From Armatimonadota bacterium (GTDB lineage Bacteria; Sysuimicrobiota; Sysuimicrobiia; Sysuimicrobiales; Humicultoraceae), in contig JAVHLY010000012.1 of assembly GCA_031081585.1 (NCBI GenBank), positions 22,397 to 86,396 of the forward strand: a DNA stretch of 64,000 nucleotides, in the 5' to 3' direction. Position 1 is the first letter of the stretch. The number at the start of each line of letters is the position of its first letter. This document shows, one piece after another, positions 1-7,670 of this stretch. The translations under genes and the position numbers were made by a program. The notes beneath the pieces were generated by a model. That model saw only the letters and a program-made list of their open reading frames with translations, ran no database searches and was not told the DNA's origin.

Positions 1-300
1 GCCAGGGAGTGTCAAGAGTCTTGTGTAAAAGCCTTTGAGCGGGAACGTATCCTCCACCGGTTGTGAGCCCGCTCGTCCCGGCATAGGTGAGGCGGGCACA
101 GCTGGCCAGGTTGGTGAAGCAACTCGTCGGATCTTCCAGGCGGCGACCCACCGCCACAACCGGGTCTCAGCGGCTTCCCGTGTCGGGGCCTGGTAGATCT
201 GTCGCGCCAAGGCGAGGCAGGGCTCTCGATCGCGGACCCGGAGGCGCTTGACGCCGTCGGGGGTCTGTACTGCCTCAGATAGATCCGCGACACCCTGACT
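1..300 (-). pseudogene. IS256-like transposase remnant with element end
   Basis: Read on the minus strand, one frame gives a stretch like QIYQAPTREAAETRLWRW, which resembles the C-terminal half of IS256/mutator-type transposases. The following segment continues only in another frame, so the copy is frameshifted and not functional. Bases 5-30 (GGGAGTGTCAAGAGTCTTGT onward) look like the terminal inverted repeat typical of that family, ending just inside the window. I see no catalytic DDE residues here, because they would lie upstream or are lost. The call rests on remembered family features. It could instead be unrelated degenerate sequence. Confidence 0.4.
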
Positions 301-317
301 GAGGGGTGTTCAAGCTC

Positions 318-346
318 AAGACACCCCGCAGGCCGGCTGGTATAAT
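318..346 (+). promoter_or_regulatory. Sigma-70-type promoter for the tRNA-like gene
   Basis: A perfect -10 hexamer TATAAT (341-346) lies 17 bases after AAGACA (318-323), which matches TTGACA at four of six positions. The predicted start of transcription is near 352, only about six bases before the tRNA-like sequence begins, as expected for a stable RNA promoter. Confidence 0.55.
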
Positions 347-357
347 GAGCCTGTCAA

Positions 358-425
358 CGCGGGGTGGAGCAGTCCGGTCTCATAACCCGAAAGGTCGGAG
401 GTTCAAATCCTCCCCCCCGCTACCA
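358..425 (+). tRNA. Initiator-type tRNA-Met(CAT), apparently deleted in the D/anticodon region
   Basis: The sequence starts CGCGGGG, has an anticodon loop CTCATAA with CAT at 381-383, a perfect five-pair T stem (GGAGG/CCTCC, 397-413, loop TTCAAAT) and an encoded CCA (423-425). Position 1 (C) faces T at 72, an unpaired end typical of bacterial initiator tRNAs. The 3' anticodon stem CCCGA (386-390) has no proper partner. Where an initiator tRNA has the second half of the D arm and the 5' anticodon stem, about 11 bases are missing between GTCCGGT and CTCAT. One extra C sits between T stem and acceptor. At 68 bases it is about nine shorter than normal. It could be a pseudogene, an unusual tRNA, or a sequencing or assembly slip. 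Confidence 0.55.
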
Positions 426-919
426 AGCGAATCACAGTCGGCCCTGGGCCCCGGCCCGGGGCCGCGAGCTTCGGGAGCCCCTCCACCGCCCCCCGGACCG
501 CCGCCTCCCAGGCGGCGCGATCCGGTTCCGCCCCAGCCTGACGGTCTCAGCCAGCGACGGGCAGCCGGTGTGGATCCGCTACTACGCCACCCCTGCCCAG
601 CAGGCTCCCGCGCTGTACCTCGTCGTGGGGGGCGGCGCTGCGTAGCCGCCTCTACGTGGTGCTTGGGACCACGTCCTCGGCCCTGCGGGGCTGCCGCCTG
701 CAGGCAGCCGTCTTCAGGGTGTCCATGGCGTCCTTCAGGGGGCGGTAGGGGTGTTGGCCTGCAGCCGGCGGTTCGCGCGTCGGTGGCCTGGGTGCGCGGG
801 ACCGGATCCCTGGCGATCGGGGTTAAAGCCACCGGCGAGCGGAAAGTCCTGGGGATGTGGGCCCGAGTGAGGACGGAGCTTTCTGGGTGCAGTTTCTGCG
901 TGGGCTGGTGGCCCGGGGG
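426..919. other. Stretch with no supported gene
   Basis: About 490 GC-rich bases after the tRNA-like gene. Several frames are open, but none gives a protein I recognise and none has a convincing ribosome binding site. I see no hairpin with a T run and no repeat family. Confidence 0.5.
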
Positions 920-1243
920 CTACAGTGGCGTGCGCCTCGTGATCAGCGATGCCCATGAGGGGCTCAAGGAGGCGATGTCCACAACGGCAAGGAAGTCCCG
1001 GGTAGCCTTTGCCACCGGGGGATGACCGCCAGCGCCGATGATGCCCCCGCCGTTGCTGAAATAGAGACTGGTGGTTCCGTCGGCGAGGGAGACGAGGGTC
1101 ACGGCGGCTCCGGGCCGCTGGAATTCCATCACGGCACCCCAGACGTGGGGAAGCAGCGGGCCCGGCGCGATCCCTACCTCCTCCGGCCGGGTGGCGAAGA
1201 CCTGCGAACGCAGTCCAATGGACACCTGGGCCGGTTGCGGCAT
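920..1243 (-). CDS. Hypothetical protein, possibly frameshifted at its C-terminus
   Basis: The 107-residue product contains a dense, protein-like core with the string SLADGTTSLYFSNGGGIIGA around residues 52-71. This reads like a real conserved globular domain of unknown function rather than a shadow frame. After about residue 90 the sequence becomes less natural. A neighbouring frame continues with LLEPLMGIADHEAH, so a one-base frameshift near 970-990 is possible and the gene may be broken. I do not recognise a function. It stands alone between the tRNA-like gene and the Uma2 gene. Confidence 0.35.
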   Translation of the reverse strand: MPQPAQVSIGLRSQVFATRPEEVGIAPGPLLPHVWGAVMEFQRPGAAVTLVSLADGTTSLYFSNGGGIIGAGGHPPVAKATRDFLAVVDIASLSPSWASLITRRTPL

Positions 1244-1397
1244 GGCTGGTCCCCGATGTATCCGGAGCGCCGCCCCGGGCGGCGCTCCTCTTCCCCGAGA
1301 CAGTTGTCGGGCTCAAGTTGATGGTATAAACACGCCAGCGGCTGTGCGCGCAAAGTTAGGTCGAGTTTCTCCCGGAGGAGTACCTCTTCCTATCTTG

Positions 1398-1433
1398 GCG
1401 CCGATTGTCGCTGGAGCGCCGATTGCCGCTGGC
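1398..1433 (+). repeat. Two tandem 18-base units
   Basis: GCGCCGATTGTCGCTGGA is followed directly by GCGCCGATTGCCGCTGGC (two differences). Just after it, at 1442-1455, is the self-complementary run AGCTAGCTAGCTAG. Both lie in non-coding sequence beyond the stop of the Uma2 gene. No function is evident. Confidence 0.6.
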
Positions 1434-1458
1434 AAAACATAAGCTAGCTAGCTAGGGG

Positions 1459-2010
1459 TTAGGCTTCGCCAAAAAGTTCTCCCAGTCGGCAGGAAAACCC
1501 CGGAAGGACAGGCTCCTCGATGGTCGCTTCCGGGCTCGACCAGGCACGGGGCGACTCGCCCGGCGCATGACGGGTCACCGTGCGGGTACGAGGATCCACC
1601 ACCCATACCGCCCGGACGCCAGCTTCGAGGTACTGCTCGATCTTGCGGGCCAGATCGGGCTCCGAGGGATCCTGCACCTCGACGACCAGGTCCGGCGGGA
1701 CCGTGGGGTAGCTCATCACGTCGGCGATGCGGGCGGCTCGTTCGGCGGAGTAGAAGGTCACATCCGGGGCGCGCAGGACGTCGGGATCCCGGCGGACAAA
1801 GAAGCCGGACTCCCCAGCCAGCACCTCACCGAGGTGGTGCTCGTGGACAAACCGCCGGAGGATGAAGTCGACTTGACTGGTAATCTTCCCGTGCAGCCAT
1901 CCCGCCGGGGCCATGATGACCAGCTCCCCCTCGTCGATCTCGTAGCGCCAGCCTTCTGGGAGCCGGCTGAGCTCCTCGGCGGTCCAGGGCTTCTTCGTGA
2001 TGGTGCCCAC
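1459..2010 (-). CDS. Uma2 family (DUF820) putative restriction endonuclease
   Basis: The 183-residue product matches the Uma2/DUF820 family, a PD-(D/E)XK nuclease fold abundant in cyanobacteria, Chloroflexota and other bacteria and often carried in many copies. The N-terminal half has the typical YEIDEGELVIMAPAG strand. The core has APDVTFYS and the VPPDLVVEVQDPSEPD segment holding the acidic residues, then KIEQYLEAGVRAVWVVDP. The GTG start at 2010 is chosen because a strong Shine-Dalgarno sequence AAAGGAGG (2027-2020) lies nine bases upstream. Longer readings begin inside unrelated sequence. The role in the cell is unknown for most members. Confidence 0.85.
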   Translation of the reverse strand: MGTITKKPWTAEELSRLPEGWRYEIDEGELVIMAPAGWLHGKITSQVDFILRRFVHEHHLGEVLAGESGFFVRRDPDVLRAPDVTFYSAERAARIADVMSYPTVPPDLVVEVQDPSEPDLARKIEQYLEAGVRAVWVVDPRTRTVTRHAPGESPRAWSSPEATIEEPVLPGFSCRLGELFGEA

Positions 2011-2119
2011 GGGTCGCGGCCTCCTTTGGTCCACAGCCGTAGTGTACCATGGGTACGTCGAGGTGGTCGCCCCGCCCCGGATGCGACACCGTGTCTTGAT
2101 CCAAGAGCCGGCGGCCTTC

Positions 2120-2320
2120 CGGAGCGGCCACCGTAGCAAGGCCTCGGCGGCCCGAGCCCCAGCGGGTTTGCAGCCGGCGGCGGCGCAGCAGGCGGTAGAT
2201 CGTCGTCGGGGCCAGCCGCACCCCGCCCGCGCACTGGCCGGTCCGGCTCGCAGGAGGCGAGGACGGTTCCGTGGACGCCCTGCAGCCGAGGACGCGCGAA
2301 AGCTCTTCAGGGCCGCTCAA
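2120..2320 (-). pseudogene. Fragment resembling the N-terminal region of an IS481/IS3-type transposase
   Basis: On the minus strand the peptide GVRLAPTTIYRLLRRRRLQT resembles the helix-turn-helix region of integrase-type transposases, but the reading frame then runs into unrelated sequence and no DDE core follows. The rest of the 635-base gap between the Uma2 gene and the THEP1 gene (2011-2645) holds no other recognisable gene. The bases around 2460-2515 are relatively AT-rich and include a TTGACA (2507-2512) without a convincing -10 partner. Confidence 0.3.
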
Positions 2321-2645
2321 GTACGCAAAAGGCCACTCGGGCCACCAGTAGAGGGAAGATGGCGCGCAGGGGCGCTCCGGGAGGCATTGCTCGACACCAG
2401 CGAGGTATCCCGATACCCACCACGCGGAGCTATAAGGTTAAGGAAGCGACACCGGCTATCGAAGTGGAGAATTTTCAATCGGCGATCTGGGGAAATTCAA
2501 ACCGGCGTTGACACGGCCGAGACCGCCGCGGCGGGCGCGGAGCGCGTGCTCAGGCGCCTGCGCAGCCGACGGGCGGCGTCGGGACCCGCGTAGCGGGACG
2601 GTGGGGGCAAGATCTGCTCGCCCGAATCCCGCCTCGCCCGCACCT

Positions 2646-3209
2646 GTGGCCGAGATCTTCCTGATCACGGGCCGCCCCGGCGTGGGCAAGACCACCCTCA
2701 TCCGCCGCCTCGCCGAGTGGCTGGGCCCGCGCGCCGGCGGTTTCTACACGGACGAGGTCCGTCATGGTGGGACGCGGGTGGGATTCCGGCTGACCACGCT
2801 CGACGGTCGCTCCGCGGTCTTCGCTCACGTGGATTTCGCGGGCCGGTCCCCGCACCGGGTCGGGCGCTACGGGGTGGACCTGGCGGTCCTGGAGGAGATC
2901 GGCGTGGCCGCCATCCGCCACGCGGCGTCGCGGGGCCAGATCGTCGTGGTGGACGAGATCGGCAAGATGGAGCTCCTGAGCGCCGCCTTCCGCCAGGCTC
3001 TCGAGGAGGTCGCCCGCGGGTCCGCACCGCTGCTCGCGACGATCACGGCTGTCCCGCACCCCTGGGCGGATGCCTTCAAACGCCACCCACGCACGGTGAT
3101 ACACGTGCTGACACCCGCCAACCGGGATCGTGTGGAGGAGGCCGTCAGGACCTGGGTGGGGGCGCTCCCGGCAAGACCTGCAGGGCGGGCCCGCGCCCGT
3201 CGGCCGTGA
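2646..3209 (+). CDS. THEP1-type nucleoside-triphosphatase
   Basis: The product is about 187 residues from the GTG at 2646. It has a P-loop GRPGVGKTT at residues 9-17 right at the N-terminus and a Walker B block DEIGKMEL at 103-110, both hallmarks of the THEP1/DUF265 NTPase family described from Aquifex. The family hydrolyses NTPs in vitro and its cellular role is unsettled. The chosen start puts the P-loop where the family has it. No good Shine-Dalgarno sequence is visible, so the start is uncertain. The 3' end overlaps by 65 bases a convergent protease-like ORF on the other strand. Confidence 0.8.
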   Translation: MAEIFLITGRPGVGKTTLIRRLAEWLGPRAGGFYTDEVRHGGTRVGFRLTTLDGRSAVFAHVDFAGRSPHRVGRYGVDLAVLEEIGVAAIRHAASRGQIVVVDEIGKMELLSAAFRQALEEVARGSAPLLATITAVPHPWADAFKRHPRTVIHVLTPANRDRVEEAVRTWVGALPARPAGRARARRP

Positions 3210-3366
3210 CGAACTCCCGGCGGAACTGGGGCGTCACGCCCAGGCGCTGGAGGACGTCCCGGGGGGCCCAGGTGTAGCTGGCCCCCGTGTCGACCACGGC
3301 ATCCAGGGCTTCCCAGCGGTGCCCCTGCGGGTCCCCCAGCTCCAGCGTGACGCGGAAGGTCCCCAC
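3145..3366 (-). CDS. Retropepsin-like aspartic protease ORF, C-terminally truncated
   Basis: The 73-residue product starts at a GTG (3366) preceded eight bases upstream by GGAG. It contains VVDTGASYTWAPRDVLQRLG, with the DTGAS active-site triplet of retropepsin-like (clan AA) proteases. Family members of this bacterial type are usually about 110-130 residues and continue with a second beta-lobe and a LLG motif. Here the frame ends in a low-complexity tail inside the THEP1 gene. I infer that the gene was truncated, perhaps when the two convergent genes were brought together. The remaining part is probably not a working protease. Confidence 0.55.
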   Translation of the reverse strand: MGTFRVTLELGDPQGHRWEALDAVVDTGASYTWAPRDVLQRLGVTPQFRREFVTADGRGPALQVLPGAPPPRS

Positions 3367-3390
3367 GAGGCATGCTCCGGCATCCCGGCT

Positions 3391-3419
3391 TTGACGGGAA
3401 CCCGGTCATCGCCTATTAT
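3391..3419 (+). promoter_or_regulatory. Promoter of the DEAD-box helicase gene
   Basis: TTGACG (3391-3396), a 17-base spacer and TATTAT (3414-3419) form a near-consensus sigma-70 promoter. Transcription would start near 3426, giving a 5' untranslated leader of about 160 bases before the helicase start. Confidence 0.65.
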
Positions 3420-3443
3420 GTAAAGGTCGTCCACTGCGTTCTG

Positions 3444-3470
3444 GCGAGGGGCGCCGGGTGCGCCCCTCGC
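3444..3470 (+). promoter_or_regulatory. Strong hairpin in the helicase mRNA leader
   Basis: GCGAGGGGCGC and GCGCCCCTCGC pair perfectly over 11 bases around a five-base loop. It lies about 20 bases after the predicted transcription start and has no T run, so it is more likely a leader structure than a terminator. A long structured leader would suit autoregulation or cold-type control of an RNA helicase, but that is inference. Confidence 0.5.
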
Positions 3471-3585
3471 GGTGTGTCGCGGGTCTAGTTCACGGCATCG
3501 GTCCGGCGAGACACGCGCAGGCGCCGGCACCAATGCTCCGGCGGCCGCCAGCCAGGCGGTCCGCCGGACCGTGAAGGAGATCTCG

Positions 3586-4758
3586 ATGAGCACACAGACC
3601 CTCCTGCAGGATCCCGCCCGCACCTCGGGCTTCGACCGCTTTCCGCTGCGCGCCGAAACGCTTCGGGCCATTGCACACCTGGGATGGCGGACCCCGACCC
3701 CCATCCAGGAGCGGGTCATCCCCATCCTCCTGGAGGGACGGGACCTCATCGGCCAGGCCCAGACCGGCTCCGGCAAGACCGGAGCGTACGGCATCCCCCT
3801 GGTCGAGCGGGTGGACCCCGAGCCGCAGGACACGGCGCCGCCGAAGACGGGACCACAGGCGCTCGTCCTCGTCCCCACCCGCGAGCTGGCCCTGCAGGTG
3901 ACCGACGACCTGCGGGCGCTGGGCGCGGGCCGGGCGCTGCGCGTCGTGGCCCTCTTTGGGGGCCAGCCCATCGAGCAGCAGTTTGCGGCCCTGCGCCGGG
4001 CCCCCCTGGTGGTGGTGGCCACGCCGGGGCGGCTCCTCGACCACCTCGGCCGCGGCACCGTCCGCCTGACCGCCGTCCGCGTCGTCGTGCTGGACGAGGC
4101 CGACCGCATGCTGGACATGGGCTTCCTGCTGGACGTGAGCCGCATCCTGGCCGCCACGCCCCCCGTGCGGCAGACCGGGCTCTTCTCGGCCACGATGCCG
4201 CCGGCCGTGCGCACCCTGGCCGAGCAGCGGATGCGCCGGCCGGTGTGGGTGGCCATCGACGCCCCGGTGCCCACGGTGGAGACGGTGGAGCAGTACTACG
4301 TCGAGGTGGCCGAGCGCGACAAGGTGCGCGCGCTGCGGCTGCTGCTCAGCCGGGAGCCCGTCGCCTCGGCCCTGATCTTCCGCCGCACGAAGCACCGCGC
4401 CGACCGCCTGGCCCGCCTGCTGGGGGAGCGCCACCGCGTGGGCGTGCTCCACGGCGGCATGGCCCAGGGGGCGCGGCTGCGGGCGCTGCGGGCGTTCGCG
4501 GAGGGGGAGCGGCCGCTGCTGGTGACCACCAACGTGGCCGCGCGCGGGCTGGACTTGCCCGCGGTCTCCCACGTCATCAACTTCGACATGCCCGAGGACG
4601 TGGACACCTACGTCCACCGGGTGGGCCGCACCGCCCGGGCCGGGCGCACCGGCGTGGCCATCACCTTCGTGGGGGAGCACGACCTGGAGGTCTTCGACGC
4701 GCTGCGCCGCCGCCTGGGAGCCCGCTTGCGCCAGCACCCGCTCAACGTCTACCGCTGA
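3586..4758 (+). CDS. DEAD-box ATP-dependent RNA helicase (RhlE/CsdA-like)
   Basis: The 390-residue protein has the full superfamily 2 set in order. These are the Q motif TPTPIQ, AQTGSGKT near residue 58, PTRELALQ, TPGRLLDH, DEAD at about 170-173, SAT, ARGLD and HRVGRTARAG near 344. It unwinds short RNA duplexes in ribosome assembly or mRNA turnover in the cytoplasm. It is a minimal helicase core with almost no C-terminal extension, so a substrate-specific partner domain is lacking. The ATG at 3586 follows GAAGGAGA by five bases. The gene stands alone behind its own promoter and hairpin leader and is followed by a hairpin at its stop codon. Confidence 0.92.
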   Translation: MSTQTLLQDPARTSGFDRFPLRAETLRAIAHLGWRTPTPIQERVIPILLEGRDLIGQAQTGSGKTGAYGIPLVERVDPEPQDTAPPKTGPQALVLVPTRELALQVTDDLRALGAGRALRVVALFGGQPIEQQFAALRRAPLVVVATPGRLLDHLGRGTVRLTAVRVVVLDEADRMLDMGFLLDVSRILAATPPVRQTGLFSATMPPAVRTLAEQRMRRPVWVAIDAPVPTVETVEQYYVEVAERDKVRALRLLLSREPVASALIFRRTKHRADRLARLLGERHRVGVLHGGMAQGARLRALRAFAEGERPLLVTTNVAARGLDLPAVSHVINFDMPEDVDTYVHRVGRTARAGRTGVAITFVGEHDLEVFDALRRRLGARLRQHPLNVYR

Positions 4759-4759
4759 A

Positions 4760-4784
4760 CCGGCCTGGCGCTGAGCCGGGCCGG
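4760..4784 (+). terminator. Hairpin after the helicase gene
   Basis: CCGGCCTGGC and GCCGGGCCGG pair over ten bases (one G-T pair) around GCTGA, starting two bases after the stop codon. There is no T run, so it may need Rho or act as an mRNA end stabiliser. Confidence 0.4.
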
Positions 4785-4874
4785 CCCGCCCGTCGCTCCG
4801 TCCTGCGGGCCTGCGTCTGGGCCTCGCCTGCGCCGCGGTGCCCTGGCAGGAGTGTCACCCGCCCCGCGACAATA

Positions 4875-4886
4875 ACTGTATACATC
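4875..4886 (+). promoter_or_regulatory. Candidate GntR/FCD-type operator upstream of the first NitT/TauT operon
   Basis: ACTGTATACATC matches ten of twelve bases of the perfect palindrome found at 24543. It lies about 90 bases before the substrate-binding protein gene, in a relatively AT-rich patch that could also hold a -10 element (TATACA). FCD-subfamily GntR regulators commonly bind palindromes with a GTATAC-like core. Confidence 0.45.
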
Positions 4887-4975
4887 TCTCGGGCGCCCAG
4901 GCGTACACGAGACGGCCGCGTCCGGTGGGGGCGGCCGGACCGTCCCGGGCGACGCCCTGCGGAGGTGACGGTCTG

Positions 4976-5968
4976 ATGCGCACGACCCTCTTGCTGATGG
5001 CGGGGCTCCTCCTGCTGGCGGGGACCCTGGGACCGGGGGGCCTGGCCGCGGGCGCGCCCGCGGCGCCCGTGGAGATCCGTCTGGGGCACGGCTTCGCCGC
5101 CGAGGAGCAGCTCTGGCTGATGGCGGCGCGCCCCGACATCACCCCCAACCAGGGGCGCGCCTATACGCTGCGCTTCACCGCCTTCCGGGCCAGCGACGAC
5201 CGCCTGCGGGCCTACGAGGCGGGCCAGCTCGACGGCGGCACCATCCCCGGGCCCACCGCGCTCTTCGCGGCGGAACAGGGGGTGCCGCTGGTGCTGGTGG
5301 CCAGCGTCTCCAAGGAGGTACCCGGCGGGAACTGGCACAACACCACCTACCTGGCGCTGGCAGACGCGGGGATCCGCTCCGCCCGGGACCTGCGCGGCAA
5401 GCGGGTGGGGATCGTGGGCTTCAAGACCGCCACGGAGCTGTGGGCGCGGGCGGCCATCGACGCGGCCGGGCTCGACCCCAACCGCGATGTCAGCTACGTC
5501 ATCGTCCCCTTCCCGGCCATGGGCGAGGCCCTGCGGGCACGGCGCATTGACGTGGGCGCCTTCCCCAACCCCTTCTTCCACGTGGAGCAGACGCGCGGCG
5601 GGGTGGTGGTCGTCTTCACCTCCAAGACGGGCGTCCCCTTCGAGGAGGAACTGATCACCATCTTCCTGCGGCCGGACTTCGTCCGGCGCCACCGCGAGGC
5701 CGTGCGGGCCTTCCTGCGCGACTTCGTCGCCGCCACGCGCTGGTACCTGGCCAACCAGCGGGAGGCGCGGCAGGCGCTGCTGGAGAAGCGCTTCATCACC
5801 GTGCCGCCGGAGGTCTACTTCAGCATGCAGGACTGGTACCGGGACCCGTCGGCCCGCATCTCCTTCGAGTTCCTGCGCCGGATGCAGGAGCTGCACCTGA
5901 AGCTGGGCTGGCAGACGAAGGCGGTCGACGTGCGCCGGCTCGTCGACACCTCGCTGCTGCCCTTCTGA
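4976..5968 (+). CDS. NitT/TauT-type ABC transporter substrate-binding protein (system 1)
   Basis: The 330-residue protein has a clear export signal (hydrophobic residues 4-21, small residues around 24-30). It then has a periplasmic-binding fold of the SsuA/THI5 type, with GVPLVLVASVSKE, DLRGKRVGIVGFKTAT and a C-terminal helical lobe. It would capture an organic sulfur- or nitrogen-containing compound outside the membrane. The real ligand cannot be read from sequence. The ATG at 4976 sits seven bases after GGAGGTGA. It heads a four-gene operon with an ATPase and two permeases and is preceded by a candidate operator at 4875. Confidence 0.85.
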   Translation: MRTTLLLMAGLLLLAGTLGPGGLAAGAPAAPVEIRLGHGFAAEEQLWLMAARPDITPNQGRAYTLRFTAFRASDDRLRAYEAGQLDGGTIPGPTALFAAEQGVPLVLVASVSKEVPGGNWHNTTYLALADAGIRSARDLRGKRVGIVGFKTATELWARAAIDAAGLDPNRDVSYVIVPFPAMGEALRARRIDVGAFPNPFFHVEQTRGGVVVVFTSKTGVPFEEELITIFLRPDFVRRHREAVRAFLRDFVAATRWYLANQREARQALLEKRFITVPPEVYFSMQDWYRDPSARISFEFLRRMQELHLKLGWQTKAVDVRRLVDTSLLPF

Positions 5969-6003
5969 CGGAGACGCGGGGAGGCGGCACGCTGCGCGAG
6001 ACC

Positions 6004-6909
6004 GTGGTGGACGCCGGGCGGGGTGAGCCCCGGGACGCGGCCGGGGCCGCGCGTCCGCTGGTGGAAGTCGCCGGGCTCTCCAAGGTCTTCACCCGCGGCG
6101 ACCGGCGCGTCGAGGCGCTGCTCGACCTCTCCCTGGCGGTGCGCGCCGGGGAGTTCGTCACCGTGGTGGGGCCGAGCGGGTGCGGCAAGTCCACCTTCCT
6201 GCACCTGCTGGGCGGCTTCATCCCGCCCAGCGGCGGGGTGATGCGGGTGAACGGTCAGGAGGTGCGCGGCCCGGGGCCTGACCGCGGGGTGATGTTCCAG
6301 GAGCTGGCGCTCTTCCCGTGGCGCACCGTCCTGGGCAACGTGGTCTGGGGGCTGGAGGCGCAGGGGCGGCCGCGGGCGGAGCGGCTGGCTGTCGCCGAGC
6401 GCTACCTCGACCTGGTCGGGCTGCTCCCCTTCAAGGACGCCTACCCTGCGGAACTCAGCGGCGGGATGAAGCAACGCGTGGCGTTGGCCCGCACGCTGGC
6501 CTTCGACCCGGCGGTGTTGCTGATGGACGAGCCGTTCGGGGCGCTGGACGCCCAGACGCGCGAGCTGATGCAGGAGGAGCTGCAGCGCATCTGGCTGGCC
6601 ACGGGCAAGACGGTCCTCTTCGTCACCCATGACGTGGAGGAGGCGGTCTACCTGGGCGACCGCGTGCTGGTCTTCTCGGCCCGGCCCGGGCGCATCAAGG
6701 CCGAGGTGGCGGCACCCTTCCCGCGCCCGCGCAGCCTGGAGGTCAAGAAGAGCGAAGCCTTCCACGAGGTGCGCAACCGCGTCTGGGACCTGCTGCGGGA
6801 GGAGGTGCTGAAGCTGGGCGCGGAGGGAGCCGGCGCCCAGGCAGAGGGCGCCCGGGCGTCCGGGGAGCGGCCGCGCGGGCGCCCGATGGGGCCGGGAGGA
6901 GGGCCGTGA
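6004..6909 (+). CDS. NitT/TauT-type ABC transporter ATPase (system 1)
   Basis: This 301-residue ATPase has Walker A GPSGCGKST, the signature LSGGMKQR, Walker B VLLMDEPFGALD, and the H-loop VTHDVEEA followed by SARPGRI, the usual NitT/TauT/SsuB tail. It drives import through the two permeases encoded next. It uses a GTG start (another GTG follows directly). The C-terminal 40 residues are a low-complexity Gly/Ala/Arg tail. The stop codon overlaps the next start as GTGA. Confidence 0.9.
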   Translation: MVDAGRGEPRDAAGAARPLVEVAGLSKVFTRGDRRVEALLDLSLAVRAGEFVTVVGPSGCGKSTFLHLLGGFIPPSGGVMRVNGQEVRGPGPDRGVMFQELALFPWRTVLGNVVWGLEAQGRPRAERLAVAERYLDLVGLLPFKDAYPAELSGGMKQRVALARTLAFDPAVLLMDEPFGALDAQTRELMQEELQRIWLATGKTVLFVTHDVEEAVYLGDRVLVFSARPGRIKAEVAAPFPRPRSLEVKKSEAFHEVRNRVWDLLREEVLKLGAEGAGAQAEGARASGERPRGRPMGPGGGP

Positions 6910-7670
6910 CGCGGGAGGCTCTGGGGCTGGTGGTCGCCGTCCTGGCCCTGTGGCAGGGGGCGGCCGCCTGGCACGTCCTCCCGCCCTACCTGACCAGCCC
7001 GGCCGTGGTGCTGGCGGAGCTGCTCCGCCTGATCCGCAGCGGGGAGCTGCTCCTCCACAGCGCCGTGAGCCTCTACCGTTCGGCGGCGGGATTCGCGCTG
7101 GGGGCCGGGCTGGGGGTGGGATTGGGCTTGCTGGCCGGGGTGTGGCGGCGTGTGGGCGACGCGGTGGAGCCGCTGGTCTCGCTCACCTATCCCGTCCCCA
7201 AGGTGGCCTTCCTGCCGATCCTGCTGGTCTGGTTCGGCATCAGCGACACCTCCAAGATCCTCCTCATCGCCCTGTCGACCTTCTTCCCCTGCTACATCGC
7301 CGCGCTCTACGGGGTGCGGGCGGTGGACCCGCTGTGGGTGTGGGCGGCGCAGAACATGGGGGCGGGGCGGGGCCGCGTCTTCCTGCGCGTCGTGCTGCCG
7401 GGCGCGGCGGTGCACATCTTCAGCGGCCTGCGGGTGGCGCTGGCGCTGGCCTTCATCCTGATGGTGGCCTCCGAGCTCATCGGCTCGTCGAACCGGCTGG
7501 GACTGGGTTTCCTCATCCTGAGCGCGGACGCCGGCGGGCGGTTCGACCTGATGTTCGCGGCCATCCTGGCCATCGCCGTGCTGGGCTTCGCCGCCGACCG
7601 GCTGTTGCTGGAGGTGCGGCGGCGGCTCCTGGCCGGCATCGTGCTCATGGAGGAGGCGCGTCGTGGCTAG
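6906..7670 (+). CDS. NitT/TauT-type ABC transporter permease (system 1, first)
   Basis: The 254-residue inner-membrane protein has about six hydrophobic segments and the permease coupling loop around VRAVDPLWVWAAQNMGAG, followed by the conserved VLPGAAVHIFSGLRVALA block. It pairs with the next permease to form a heterodimeric channel. The start overlaps the ATPase stop and its own 3' end overlaps the next gene by eight bases, so the genes are translationally coupled. Confidence 0.88.
   Translation: MTREALGLVVAVLALWQGAAAWHVLPPYLTSPAVVLAELLRLIRSGELLLHSAVSLYRSAAGFALGAGLGVGLGLLAGVWRRVGDAVEPLVSLTYPVPKVAFLPILLVWFGISDTSKILLIALSTFFPCYIAALYGVRAVDPLWVWAAQNMGAGRGRVFLRVVLPGAAVHIFSGLRVALALAFILMVASELIGSSNRLGLGFLILSADAGGRFDLMFAAILAIAVLGFAADRLLLEVRRRLLAGIVLMEEARRG

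Noticed and set aside
364..645. Coding gene overlapping the tRNA-like sequence
   Set aside because: The frame runs through the tRNA itself, has no ribosome binding site and matches nothing I know.
1442..1455. AGCTAGCTAGCTAG as a functional palindrome
   Set aside because: Simple repeat of four bases. Self-complementary by composition and without a spacer or T run.
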